Assembly (NCBI RefSeq): GCF_030816505.1
Contig: NZ_JAUSYB010000001.1
Location: forward strand, 1,984,001-2,048,000
Reading direction: 5' to 3'
DNA: 64,000 nucleotides
DNA from: Microbacterium sp. W4I20
GTDB lineage: Bacteria; Actinomycetota; Actinomycetes; Actinomycetales; Microbacteriaceae
Under the pieces are notes generated by a model, which saw only the letters and a program-made list of their open reading frames with translations, had not been told where the DNA came from and made no database searches. Positions 48,501 through 56,471 of this stretch are shown in pieces. Positions within the stretch are counted from its first letter, which is position 1. Every line of letters starts with the position of its first letter. The translations under genes were made by a program, and so were the position numbers.

Positions 48501-48711
48501 CCGGCTTGGTCGCCTTGAGGCCCTTGACGTCGCCTTCATAGCTGGCGAGCGGATCGGCCTTCATGACCACGATGTAGTGGCCTGGCGTGCCTTCCACGGG
48601 GACGGGGTGTGTCACCTCCTCGGTACTCGCATAGCCTGCGGTTGCCGTTGACGCGATGAACAGCGTGGCCAAGGTGGTGGCTGCTGCCATCCGGAGGGGT
48701 GTTCGACCCAT
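45511..48711 (-). CDS. Secreted S8 subtilase with inhibitor-like propeptide, PA insert and Pro-rich tail
   Basis: A 1,066-residue exported protease. A signal peptide ends near ATAGYA. An I9-type propeptide follows (HYIVVMKADPLASYEG ... LNGFSADLTGEQV). The catalytic triad is Asp186 (VIDTGIAP), His282 (DGHGSHTA) and Ser in SGTSMASPHVAG. A PA domain (LPGTLDPAKVKGHIVVCDRG) is inserted between His and Ser, as in cucumisin-like subtilases. C-terminal beta domains and a ~38-residue Pro/Thr/Glu repeat tail complete it. There is no LPXTG motif or final helix, so release or loose wall attachment is likely. Confidence 0.95.
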   Translation of the reverse strand: MGRTPLRMAAATTLATLFIASTATAGYASTEEVTHPVPVEGTPGHYIVVMKADPLASYEGDVKGLKATKPAEGEQLETQSKDSLRYVEHLQTEQTDLVTQVGITPDTTYQVALNGFSADLTGEQVDKLRASKDVFGVFPDEIRHPVAQTSTDFLGLGDDRKGRGGVWQQTGGVDKAGEGVVVGVIDTGIAPEHPSFEGKKLKKQKKQQSRHKGNQPYSDGTYVYFDKSDGGQFRSAMVEGQDWDKKDYSSKLIGGQYFYKGAEASGFDFQYDYLSPRDGDGHGSHTASTAAGNFKVKATVEGVNLGTVSGVAPASKVAAYKACYVGPDTTVTTDDVCALSDLVAAIDQAVADGVDVINYSIGGGAASTVLAPEDIAFFNAAAAGVFVAVSAGNDGPDPVTADHASPWYTTVAASTIPTWEGTVQFKGFEQAGASVSVPFGKTVKGPSIYAGDAAKAGAVDAKLCLPGTLDPAKVKGHIVVCDRGNNARAEKSQVVKDAGGIGMVLVNVPGGSDSLDNDFHAVPTVHLSSVHRAAVLAYVQGGKDRPITLVGENTTDVTTPTPQIAGFSSRGPMLADGSDVMKPDVAAPGVAILAATHNAPGEKPTFGILSGTSMASPHVAGLGALYLGEKPRATPAEVKSAMMTTAYDTVLPDGSKNTNPFEQGAGQVEPKRYLNPGLLYLSGVKDWAAFLDGKGLSDFPGIDPIDGSNLNQASISIGSLASAQKVTRSVTSTEKGVFTAKATVPGVNVKVEPAQLTFDKPGQTKTFTVTFDNASAPVEQWATGSLVWKSKKNTVRSPIAVFPVTADAPAEVTGTGVDGSTTVPITPGLNGPLALDVSGLTPFELLTDPANPVDGHSGDETSGDANKDVSWIVNVPEGTTLSRFDLDSSDDAGSDLDLTVYRVVSADDLQYYQRWQSATASADEQVTIPAPTAGTYLIVANVFSTTGPMTWDMSYANVQPDGVGALTATPNPIVAVRGQKTSYQLSWTGLTTGTRYLGLVRYGDSAIRTVLEVDVPAAKAPKTVTPETKAPKTEAPPTKAPETEAPPTKAPETEAPPTEAPETAKP
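45514..45630 (-). repeat. 30-bp tandem repeat encoding TEAPPTKAPE units
   Basis: About three and a half ten-residue units at the C-terminus of the subtilase. They resemble wall-spanning Pro-rich linkers, but nothing follows them. Confidence 0.8.
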
Positions 48712-48913
48712 GTGATGCTCCCGATGATCCGGTGTGGCCGCGTTGCCGCACCGCGGCTCAAGTTAGTCCGGGGTCTGCGACCGCGCCAGATGCAGGACGG
48801 AAGACTAGACGAACGGCCACCCTGGTGACTTTCGTCGACAGAGCGGGTCTGCTCCCGGGATACTGCGGGGTTTGTCACGGCGCTCGCGCGGAGCCCGGGC
48901 GCGGGCGCGCAAC

Positions 48914-48919
48914 TAGGCT
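48914..48919 (+). promoter_or_regulatory. -10 element (TAGGCT) for leaderless ECF S-component gene
   Basis: TAGGCT lies 6 bases before the GTG start, so transcription should begin at or next to the start codon. No ribosome binding site is present. Confidence 0.5.
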
Positions 48920-48925
48920 GGGACC

Positions 48926-49468
48926 GTGGCCCGAACCCCCGTCCTTTCGACCAGATCGCTGCTGGTCTGCGCGGCCATCGGCGTCGCGACGGGCATCGTC
49001 GGCGGCATCGCCGGATGGGTCACGATCCCGGTGCTGGCAGGGCCCGTGTTCCTCTACGGACTGGTGCTCGGGTCGCACGTGCTGCCCGGCATCATCGCGC
49101 AGGAGGTGCTGCGGCGGCCGCTGGTCGCGCTGATCACGCACGTGATCGCGGCCCTCGTCGCGAGCGCCTTCAACCCGGCGTGGTCGCTGCGGTTCATCGG
49201 CACGGCGCTGCTGTTCGGCGCGATCCAGGAGGGTGTCGCGGCTCTCACCCGGTACCGGGCCTGGGGCGCCTGGCGCTTCTTCATCTCGGCGGGGGTGATC
49301 GGCGTCATCGTGGCCGTGGTCGTGTTCTTCGCGGCGCACCTGGGGACGCTGCCGCCCTGGGCGCAGATCCTCTACCTGGCGATCTCAGTGGTCGGACCGG
49401 TGGCATGGACGGCGATCGGGCTCGCGGTGGGCTCCTCGCTCACTCGCGCAGGGGTCGCTCGGCGCTGA
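48926..49468 (+). CDS. ECF transporter S component, PF09819/YkoE-like (first copy)
   Basis: A 180-residue membrane protein with five to six helices and few soluble residues. The string SLRFIGTALLFGAIQEGVAALTRYRAWG resembles the core of the YkoE-type substrate-binding S component. It probably shares the ATPases and EcfT encoded after it, but an iron-box promoter and 118 bp lie between, so it is transcribed separately. YkoE-type proteins are linked to thiamine precursors in other bacteria; substrate here is undetermined. Confidence 0.8.
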   Translation: MARTPVLSTRSLLVCAAIGVATGIVGGIAGWVTIPVLAGPVFLYGLVLGSHVLPGIIAQEVLRRPLVALITHVIAALVASAFNPAWSLRFIGTALLFGAIQEGVAALTRYRAWGAWRFFISAGVIGVIVAVVVFFAAHLGTLPPWAQILYLAISVVGPVAWTAIGLAVGSSLTRAGVARR

Positions 49469-49529
49469 CGGGCGGGGTAGCGGCGGCCCGATCCTAGGGC
49501 TCTGGGGTGCGATCCGCCGCGATGGCGGA

Positions 49530-49548
49530 TCAGGTAAGGCTCAGCTAA
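49530..49548 (+). promoter_or_regulatory. DtxR/IdeR-like iron box
   Basis: TCAGGTAAGGCTCAGCTAA matches the classic DtxR consensus TTAGGTTAGSCTAACCTAA at 15 of 19 positions. It lies 39 bp before the GTG of the ECF ATPase gene, where a bound iron repressor would block transcription. Confidence 0.65.
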
Positions 49549-49586
49549 GTTGGAGGGGTACATCCGCCGACTCCCGGGACTCCGCC

Positions 49587-51359
49587 GTGCGCCCATCCGC
49601 GCCTCTGCTCCGCGTGCGTGAGCTCTCTCTCACCCACGCGGGTGCCGCGCACCCGTCGCCGCGCGACGTCACATTCGACATCGCCGCAGGCGAAGTGGTG
49701 CTGCTGCTCGGGCCGTCGGGGTCTGGCAAGTCGACGCTGACGCTCGCACTGAACGGCTTGATCCCCCACGCGCTCCCCGCAGCGATGAACGGAACGGTGG
49801 AGGCGGGCGGACTCGACACCGCGACAGCCCAGACGGCAACGCTGAGCACCCGGGTCGCGATGGTGTTCCAGGATCCGGATGCGCAGATCGTCACAGGCAC
49901 CGTCTACGACGAGGTCGCGTTCGGACCCGAGAATCTGCTGCTCCCGCTCGCAGAGGTGCGGGCCAGGGTGGAGGACGCGCTCGCGCGGGTCGGCCTGTGG
50001 GAGCGTCGCGACGACAACCCCGATCACCTGTCCGGGGGTGGACGGCAGCGGCTCGCCATCGCGTGCGCTCTGGCCATGGGGTCACCCCTGATCGTGCTCG
50101 ACGAGCCGACCGCCAACCTCGATCCGCAGGGCATCGACGATGTGTATGCGGCGCTCACAGATGTCGTGTCCGCGGGCGATCGGGCGATCCTGCTCGTGGA
50201 GCACAACCTCGATGCCGCGATGGGGTTCGTCACGCGGACCATCGTGCTGGACCGCGCGGGGCGGGTCGCGTTCGATGGGCCGGCGGCGGAGGTCATCCGT
50301 GAGCATGCCGACGAGCTGGTCGCGATGGGGGTCTGGCTGCCGGCGGCGACGCTGGCGGCGCTGCGGCTGCGGGATGCGGGGTACGCACTCGAGCCGCTGC
50401 CCCTGTCTCCGGATGAGCTGGGGGTGGCGCTCGGTTCGTCTCGCGACGCGGGCGAGGGTGGCGAGACGGGCCAGGGTTCGGCGTCCGCGGCGGAGATCCT
50501 GTCGCGACCCGTGCAGTCTGCGCGGTCGTCGAGCGGGGGCGATCCGATCATCCGTGCCCGCGGGCTCACCGTCCGGAAGCGGCGGGCCGAGATCCTGCAC
50601 GGCGTCGATCTCGATCTCGAGCCGGGCAGCCTCACGGCGATCGTCGGGGCGAACGGCGCCGGGAAGACCACTCTCATCCAGGCCCTGGCGGGCGTCGTGC
50701 CCCCGCCGAAGGGGCAAGTCAGCGTCGACGGCATCGATCCCGGGGTGGCGTCTCCTCGCGAGTTGGCGGCGCGGATCGGGTTCGTCTTCCAGAATCCGGA
50801 GCACCAGTTCATCGCCCACACGGTCTTCGATGAGCTGGCGCATGGCCTGCGCCTTCGGCGGTCGCAGAGCTCGAAGGCGAAGGTCGGGAAGGCGAAGACC
50901 GGGCTGACGGAGGCGGGACTGACGGATGCCGAGATCGCAGCGCGCGTCGAGGCGATGCTCGTGCGCTTCGGGCTCGAGCACAAGGCCGACGTGCATCCGT
51001 TCCTGCTCTCCGGTGGTGAGAAGCGCCGCCTGTCGGTGGGCACGGCTCTGATCACCCGACCGCGGGTGCTCGCGCTGGACGAGCCGACGTTCGGGCAGGA
51101 TCGCGCTCGCGCATCCGAACTCCTCGCTCTGCTGGAGGGTCTGCGCGAGGAGGGCACGACGATCGTGATCGTCACCCACGACCTGCAGCTGGTCGCGGAG
51201 CGCACGACGCACACGGTGGTCCTCGCGGACGGCCGGGTGCACGCGGCCGGACCGACCGCGGAGCTCTTCGCGGACGAGCGAGTGTTCGCCGAAGCGGGGC
51301 TCCGTCTGCCCGCGCTGCAGCAGGTACTGGCGACTCATCGACGGGCGGTGGGGTCGTGA
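49587..51359 (+). CDS. ECF transporter fused double ATPase (YkoD-like)
   Basis: A 590-residue fusion of two ABC ATPase domains. Domain 1 has Walker A GPSGSGKST, signature LSGGGRQRLAIA and Walker B VLDEPTANLD. Domain 2 has GANGAGKTT, LSGGEKRRLSVG and ALDEPTFGQD. A low-complexity linker (~residues 270-315) joins them. This corresponds to EcfA-EcfA' in one chain. The GTG at 49587 has no close ribosome site; GGAGGGG lies 30 bases upstream, too far to decide the start. The stop overlaps the EcfT start (GTGA). Confidence 0.93.
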   Translation: MRPSAPLLRVRELSLTHAGAAHPSPRDVTFDIAAGEVVLLLGPSGSGKSTLTLALNGLIPHALPAAMNGTVEAGGLDTATAQTATLSTRVAMVFQDPDAQIVTGTVYDEVAFGPENLLLPLAEVRARVEDALARVGLWERRDDNPDHLSGGGRQRLAIACALAMGSPLIVLDEPTANLDPQGIDDVYAALTDVVSAGDRAILLVEHNLDAAMGFVTRTIVLDRAGRVAFDGPAAEVIREHADELVAMGVWLPAATLAALRLRDAGYALEPLPLSPDELGVALGSSRDAGEGGETGQGSASAAEILSRPVQSARSSSGGDPIIRARGLTVRKRRAEILHGVDLDLEPGSLTAIVGANGAGKTTLIQALAGVVPPPKGQVSVDGIDPGVASPRELAARIGFVFQNPEHQFIAHTVFDELAHGLRLRRSQSSKAKVGKAKTGLTEAGLTDAEIAARVEAMLVRFGLEHKADVHPFLLSGGEKRRLSVGTALITRPRVLALDEPTFGQDRARASELLALLEGLREEGTTIVIVTHDLQLVAERTTHTVVLADGRVHAAGPTAELFADERVFAEAGLRLPALQQVLATHRRAVGS

Positions 51360-52174
51360 GCACGGTGGTGTTCGATCCGTATGCGGCGATGGTCGCGACG
51401 TCACGGCACCAGTTCCTGTACGCGTTGAATCCGCTCGCGAAGGTCGCGGGGGTCGCGCCCGCGATGGTGCTGCTGATCTTCGTGCGCGACCTCGCGACGC
51501 CCGCGGCGTTCCTCGTGCTGGCGTACGCCGTCATCCTCGTCGGTGCCCGCCTGACCTCACGGCTGCTGCTCCTGTTGCTGCTGGCCGTCCCGGTCGGAAT
51601 GCTCGCAATCGGGCTCGGCTTCTCGGTGTGGGTGGATGCGGGCCTCGTCGACGGCAGCGCGCCCGTCGTGGTGGTCGGCGGCTGGACGCTGTACGCCGGC
51701 GCCCTGGAGATCGGCTTCGCGACGGCGCTGCGTCTCGGTTCGATCGTCGCGCTGGCTCTGATCGGCGGGCTCACCACGAGCGGCCCCGATCTGGTGCGGG
51801 CGAGCGTGCAGCAGCTGCGGGTGCCGTATCGGATCGGATACACGGCGTTGGCAGCGTTCCGGTTCGTCCCTCGCTTCGGTCATGAACTCGCGGTGATCCG
51901 GGCGGCGCATCGGGTGCGGGGTCATCACGGCGGTCGTGGTCCGTTCGCTCGTCTGGCCCGCGGGTGGGGGTACATCGTGCCGCTGCTGGCCGGGGCGATC
52001 CGGCATGCCGAGCGGGTGGCTCTCGCGATGGATTCCCGCGCCTTCGGGGCTCACCCGACCCGCACCGAGCGGCATATGGTCCCCTTCCGCACCCGCGACA
52101 CGGTGTTCGTGGTGCTGTGCCTCGCGGCATCCGCTGCGATCTTCGTTTTCTTCTTCCCCTGGCAGCTTCCCTGA
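51356..52174 (+). CDS. ECF transporter transmembrane component EcfT
   Basis: A 272-residue CbiQ/EcfT-type protein. The start YALNPLAKV, four to five membrane helices, and the coupling motif region RRLxxARG-like (FARLARGWGYIVPLLAGAIRHAERVALAMDSRAFG) are present. EcfT couples the ATPases to S components. It is encoded between the double ATPase (4-bp overlap) and the flavoprotein gene (10-bp gap). Confidence 0.93.
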   Translation: MSTVVFDPYAAMVATSRHQFLYALNPLAKVAGVAPAMVLLIFVRDLATPAAFLVLAYAVILVGARLTSRLLLLLLLAVPVGMLAIGLGFSVWVDAGLVDGSAPVVVVGGWTLYAGALEIGFATALRLGSIVALALIGGLTTSGPDLVRASVQQLRVPYRIGYTALAAFRFVPRFGHELAVIRAAHRVRGHHGGRGPFARLARGWGYIVPLLAGAIRHAERVALAMDSRAFGAHPTRTERHMVPFRTRDTVFVVLCLAASAAIFVFFFPWQLP

Positions 52175-52184
52175 AAGGCGTCCG

Positions 52185-53060
52185 ATGGCGTTCAGCAAAC
52201 TGGTCAAGCCCGAGTCCTCCGAGCTCATCCACCTGACGGTGCAGCGCACGGAGCATCTCTCCGCGCACTGGATCCGCGTGACGTTGGGTGGCGGTGAGAT
52301 CGAGAAGTTCCGCCCGATGGGGTTCGACCAGTGGTTCCGGTTGTTCCTTCCGATCGGTGGCGATGCGGGGCTCGAGCGGGTACCGGTGAAGGCGAACAAG
52401 ATGTTCGGGTACCTGAGGTTCCTGCGGATCCCCGATGGCGAGCGGCCGGTGATGCGCAACTACAGCGTGCGGGCGTATCGCGCGGCGACGGCGTCTTCGG
52501 GAGCCGAGATCGATGTCGACTTCGTTTTGCACGGCTCGGCTGCGGACGGAACGGCCGGTCCCGCGTCGCGGTGGGCGGAGACGTGCCAGCCGGGTGAGCA
52601 CGTGCTGATCATCGACGAAGGACTCACCTTCAACCCGCAGCGCGGCACGGAGCGGGTGGTCTTGGTCGGCGACGCGACGGCTCTTCCCGCGATCGCGTCG
52701 ATCTGCGCCTCGCTGCCGCTGGATGCTGTCGGCACAGCGATCATCGAGGTCCCTTCCGACGAGGACGCCCTGGCGTTCCCGCATCCGTCTGGTGTCGAGG
52801 TCGTCTGGATCGTGCGCCCTCATGATGTCGCACCGGGTTCGCTCGCCCTCGAGACCCTGGCGCGCACGGTGTTGCCGGATGCTCCATTCCACGCGTATGG
52901 GGCGGGCGAGCAGGCCCTCGCCTCAGGGGTGCGGAAGCATCTCGTGGGCGAGCGGGGTGTGGACAAGAACGCGGTGAGCTTCTGCGGGTACTGGAAGATC
53001 GGTGCGGCGTCGCCCGCGTCGAAGGCAGCGCGCGAGGCCGCTGCGGAGCCGCTGGTATGA
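52185..53060 (+). CDS. Siderophore-interacting FAD reductase family protein
   Basis: A 291-residue member of the siderophore-interacting protein family, which reduces ferric chelates in the cytosol to release iron. The FAD segment is RNYSVRAYR (~residue 92). The C-terminal NAD(P)-binding SIP part includes VVLVGDATALPAIASI and the ending CGYWKIG. The ATG follows GAAAGG. Location inside an ECF operon and behind an iron box links iron release to the importer. Confidence 0.92.
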   Translation: MAFSKLVKPESSELIHLTVQRTEHLSAHWIRVTLGGGEIEKFRPMGFDQWFRLFLPIGGDAGLERVPVKANKMFGYLRFLRIPDGERPVMRNYSVRAYRAATASSGAEIDVDFVLHGSAADGTAGPASRWAETCQPGEHVLIIDEGLTFNPQRGTERVVLVGDATALPAIASICASLPLDAVGTAIIEVPSDEDALAFPHPSGVEVVWIVRPHDVAPGSLALETLARTVLPDAPFHAYGAGEQALASGVRKHLVGERGVDKNAVSFCGYWKIGAASPASKAAREAAAEPLV

Positions 53061-53659
53061 GCGGGACGGATGCTCAGACGCCCGGAGGTCGCGGACGCTT
53101 CCGATTCCCGACCGCGATCCTTCTGACCTGCGCGGCACTCGGCGTGGCTGGGGCACTTCTCCTCGCGCCGGCCAACTGGGTTTCGACGATCCTCTTCCCG
53201 GGCCTGCCGTTCGTGAGCGTCGCGCTCGCCGGGCTGTGGCTGCTGCCGTCGGTCATCGCGCTCCGCCTGCTGCGGCGGCCTTTCGTCGGATTGCTGGTCG
53301 GGCTGCTCGCGGGGCTCATCATCGCGCCGTTCTCGGGCTACGGGTTCCGCAGCGTCGCCACGAATCTCTGGTGGGCGGCGTTCACCGAGCTGCCGTTCCT
53401 CCTCGTGCTCTGGCGCTATTGGGGCACGTGGTTGCACTATGTCGGCGCAGCTGTCGTCGGCATCGTGTATCCGTTGCTGGCGTGGGCGTCTTTCAACCTC
53501 GAGTCGATGAGCATCGGCGTGAGGATCGCGTTCTTCGCCATCACGCTGGCGAGCTCTGTCGGCGGGACCGCCCTCGGCATCCTGATCGCGGACCGGCTGC
53601 GCCGCGCAGGAGTCGGCGGTCGGAGTCTGCAGACCCGTCGTGGGAGTCATGCGGCGTAG
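53057..53659 (+). CDS. ECF transporter S component, PF09819/YkoE-like (second copy)
   Basis: A 200-residue membrane protein with six helices. VATNLWWAAFTELPFLLVLWRYWG aligns with the signature stretch of the first S component. Its start overlaps the siderophore-interacting gene stop (ATGA), so it belongs to the iron-box operon and is the most likely specificity subunit of that importer. Its end overlaps the convergent DUF222 gene by 13 bp. Confidence 0.8.
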   Translation: MSGTDAQTPGGRGRFRFPTAILLTCAALGVAGALLLAPANWVSTILFPGLPFVSVALAGLWLLPSVIALRLLRRPFVGLLVGLLAGLIIAPFSGYGFRSVATNLWWAAFTELPFLLVLWRYWGTWLHYVGAAVVGIVYPLLAWASFNLESMSIGVRIAFFAITLASSVGGTALGILIADRLRRAGVGGRSLQTRRGSHAA

Positions 53660-54987
53660 TCGTATCGGGCGCGGCCGCCGAGCCGTGGGGTGCGGGCGGG
53701 ATCGACGTACCGGGGTGGGATGAACCAGACCCGCCCGGCCACACCCGTCCCCTCGACGCGGATCTCCCACCCGTTGTCATGGATGCGGTGGTGACACGTC
53801 TCACACAGCAGGACCCCGTTGGTGAGGTCGGTGGGTCCGTGGTCGCGTTTCCACCAGGCGATGTGGTGTGCTTTCGTCATCTCCGGGGGCAGCCCGCACA
53901 TCGCGCACCCGCCATCGCGTTCCACGAGCGCCAGGCGTTGCGCCCGGGTGAACAGGCGTTTCTCCCGCCCCCAGTCGAGGATCTCGCTGTCCCCGCCGAG
54001 GACCCACGGGATCACCCCACCCCCGGCCGCCATCCGCCGCGCCGCACCCGCCCCGACCGGTTGATCCATCCCGTCGATCGTCGCCGACCCGCACCCCGAG
54101 ACCAGGTCCTCGAGGGTCATCCGCACGATCACCGTCGCCCCGGCGAGCGGGACCCGGGACTCGCACCCGAGCACATGCCCGCAGAACACCGCGAGCGCGT
54201 CGGCCTGGATCATCGGAACCGTCCGCCGGTCCGCATCCGCCGCCCCCGCATCCGGGGCATCCTTCCGGGCCGCGAACGTCGCCGCCACGTACCCCCGGAT
54301 CGCCGCGATCACCGGGGCTGCGGACTCCGCATCGAGGACCGCGTTCAGATGCACCATCCCCCCACGTTCGGAGATCGTCAACGACCGTTTGGCTCGCTTC
54401 TCGTCTTCTTTCGGTTCGACCCCGTCCGGGTCCAACCACGCCTCCGCCCGCACGATCAGCTTCCGCACCGCATCCAGACTCAACCCCGCCGCCCTGTCGG
54501 TCAGCAACCGTTCGGCCAGGGCGATAGCCTCCATCCCCGCCACCACCCGGCACCGCTCCAATAACGCGACGATCAACCCCGCCGCCGCCACCCCGATCGA
54601 CCCCGACCCCAGGGCCCGTCGAACGAGGGGATACCGGGCCGGCAACCGCGCCCCCAACAGATCGGTCCGAGGCGCCGTCGCCTCCCCCACCCTGATCAAC
54701 CGTGACGCATCACCCGAGGAGATCCCCTGGGTCGTCGCAAGCAACTGGGCCGCACTCCGGAACCCCTGCTCCTTCGCCAGACTCCCCGCCCCCAGCTCCG
54801 CTCGCGACTCGTGGGCGATTCCCGCCGCGACATCGACAAGCACAGCATCCAACCGGCGCTGCACCAGCCCGAGCGCGTCATTCGCCGCGATCAACTGCTC
54901 CCGCGACAACCCCACCACATCACCCGCATCCGCCCACACCGCATCCAGACGGGTGACCGCCTCCTGCAAACCGGTGAGCTTCGACAT
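53647..54987 (-). CDS. DUF222 / HNH endonuclease domain protein
   Basis: A 446-residue protein of the 13E12-repeat-like class, often in many copies in actinobacteria. Residues ~30-340 are the helical DUF222 domain. The C-terminal HNH nuclease has CAMCGLPPEMTKAHHIAWW, a DLTNGVLLC strand and CHHRIHDNGW, giving two Cys pairs for structural zinc. Role in the cell is unknown; links to recombination or selfish elements have been suggested for relatives. A LexA-like box overlaps its promoter. Confidence 0.92.
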   Translation of the reverse strand: MSKLTGLQEAVTRLDAVWADAGDVVGLSREQLIAANDALGLVQRRLDAVLVDVAAGIAHESRAELGAGSLAKEQGFRSAAQLLATTQGISSGDASRLIRVGEATAPRTDLLGARLPARYPLVRRALGSGSIGVAAAGLIVALLERCRVVAGMEAIALAERLLTDRAAGLSLDAVRKLIVRAEAWLDPDGVEPKEDEKRAKRSLTISERGGMVHLNAVLDAESAAPVIAAIRGYVAATFAARKDAPDAGAADADRRTVPMIQADALAVFCGHVLGCESRVPLAGATVIVRMTLEDLVSGCGSATIDGMDQPVGAGAARRMAAGGGVIPWVLGGDSEILDWGREKRLFTRAQRLALVERDGGCAMCGLPPEMTKAHHIAWWKRDHGPTDLTNGVLLCETCHHRIHDNGWEIRVEGTGVAGRVWFIPPRYVDPARTPRLGGRARYDYAA

Positions 54988-55018
54988 ACCCCGATTTTAC
55001 CGGAGACGGCTCGAGTTT

Positions 55019-55034
55019 CGAAGCTATGTTCGAG
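55019..55034 (-). promoter_or_regulatory. LexA (SOS) box-like palindrome before DUF222/HNH gene
   Basis: Minus-strand TCGAACATAGCTTCGA differs by two bases from the ideal TCGAACATATGTTCGA. It follows a perfect TATACT -10 directly, so repressor binding would block start of transcription. Confidence 0.6.
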
Positions 55035-55077
55035 TAGTATACTGGTCTATCGGTATGCGAGTTCGCGAAAAACAGAC

Positions 55078-56178
55078 TCACTGCACGTCCGCAAGCAGCG
55101 CGAACAACTCCGGCCCCATCTCGACCTGCGCGAGCACGATCCGGAACGATCCGTCCGGGTCGACGAGAAAGTCCGTGCCCAGCCCGCCCGACCAGCCGTA
55201 GCGCCCGGCGTGATCGCCGTTCGTCACCACACCGACGCCGAAGCCCCACCCGCTGTCGTCCCAGAATCCGGGGTAGAAGCTGTCCTCCGCCTTCGCCGAC
55301 GCGGGCACCTGATCCGTCGTCATCTGAGCGAGCAACTCCGGCTCGATGATCACCTGCCCGTCGTGGACACCGCCCGCCGCCAGCATCCGCGCGAAGGCGG
55401 CGTAGTCGGATGCCGTCGACACGTGCTCGGCATGAGTCAGGTCGAACGGCGCCGGCGCGACGTAGAACCCACCCGCGGCCGGCTCGATCTCGATCAGCGC
55501 GCCTGCCTCCTCGTGGCGATACGCGGCCGGAAGCCGGTGCGCCTGGTCGCTCGGCACGGTGCGCGAGGTGTCGACCATGCCGAGCGGTCCGAACAGGTCC
55601 TGCTGCAGGTATTCGTCCAGCGAGCCGCCGACCAGCCGCGAGAGCAGGATGCCGAGGATACCGAACGAGTGGTGGTACCGCCATCCGGCCCCGGGCTCGA
55701 ACGCCAGCGGCAGCTCGGCGAGCGCGTTCAGCCACTCCTTCGCGCCGAGAGCGACGGGTTGCGGTCCGGCTTGCGTCTGGTTGGCGATCATCGCGTCCTG
55801 CAACGGGGAGGGCGTGGTCATCATGCCGTACCCCGACGTGTTGGTGAGCAGGTGGCGCACGGTGATCGGTGTGCGGGCGGGCTCGACGTCATCGAGCGCA
55901 GCACCGGGCGTGCGGAGCACCTGACGATCCGCCAGCTCCGGCAGCCACTTCTCGACCGCGTCGTCGAGGTCGAGGCGTCCGGCCTGCACCAGCCGAAGAG
56001 TCGTGACAGCCAGGATCGGCTTGGTCATCGACTGGATGCGCACGATCGCATCGGCGTCGAGATCACCCGCCGTGACGACTTCGATCTGTCCGTCCGGTGT
56101 GCCGGTGACGCCGATGATTCCCGGGGCGGTGCCGCGCGAGACATGGTCTTCGAGAATCGGGCGGAGGCTGTCAGTCAT
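55078..56178 (-). CDS. Serine hydrolase, class C beta-lactamase-like
   Basis: A 366-residue cytosolic-looking esterase or peptidase of the beta-lactamase-related (EstB-like) family. The catalytic SxxK is SMTK (~50-53). The Tyr motif is in GWRYHHSFGILG, and the third box is GWSGGLG in place of KTG. No signal peptide is visible, which argues against a role as a secreted beta-lactamase. Stand-alone, divergent from the DUF222 promoter region. Confidence 0.9.
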   Translation of the reverse strand: MTDSLRPILEDHVSRGTAPGIIGVTGTPDGQIEVVTAGDLDADAIVRIQSMTKPILAVTTLRLVQAGRLDLDDAVEKWLPELADRQVLRTPGAALDDVEPARTPITVRHLLTNTSGYGMMTTPSPLQDAMIANQTQAGPQPVALGAKEWLNALAELPLAFEPGAGWRYHHSFGILGILLSRLVGGSLDEYLQQDLFGPLGMVDTSRTVPSDQAHRLPAAYRHEEAGALIEIEPAAGGFYVAPAPFDLTHAEHVSTASDYAAFARMLAAGGVHDGQVIIEPELLAQMTTDQVPASAKAEDSFYPGFWDDSGWGFGVGVVTNGDHAGRYGWSGGLGTDFLVDPDGSFRIVLAQVEMGPELFALLADVQ

Positions 56179-56228
56179 GCCGTCGATTCAAGCGCGTGCG
56201 AGGGATGCTGTCCACGGATCGTCGCAGC

Positions 56229-56471
56229 TCACCAGTAGTCGCCGAGTGACTGTCGATAGTGGGGATTCTCGCGGAGTTCCGGATGCTCTCGCTCGACCTG
56301 CGCCCTGGCACGATCCAGCATGCCCTCCGCCGCACGGCGGAATGCGCCGATCGCAACGACTCCAGTGCCGGGCGCGTGCTCCGCAGTGACCGCGACCGCA
56401 TCTCCCCGGACGATGAAATCGATCGTGGCATCCGATTCGGTGCACCGACGGGGCTACGGACGGTTCCCATC
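56229..56471 (-). pseudogene. Small unknown protein, frameshifted
   Basis: An ATG overlaps the stop of the upstream CPCC gene (TGATG) and reads MGTVRSPVG. The remaining protein-like sequence continues in the next frame: CTESDATIDFIVRG, AVTAEHAPGTGVVAIGAF, then HPELRENPHYRQSLGDYW and a stop at 56229. One missing base around 56440-56447 would join the parts into ~80 residues. Translational coupling and the plausible C-terminus support a real gene; no family was recognised. Confidence 0.5.

Noticed and set aside
49469..49586. TPP riboswitch expected before YkoEDC-like thiamine transporters
   Set aside because: The 118-bp gap has no CTGAGA-type core or paired helices; it holds the iron box instead.
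53647..53659. 13-bp convergent overlap of S component and DUF222 genes as an error
   Set aside because: Both stop codons are clear and both protein ends are plausible; convergent overlaps of this size are normal in dense genomes.
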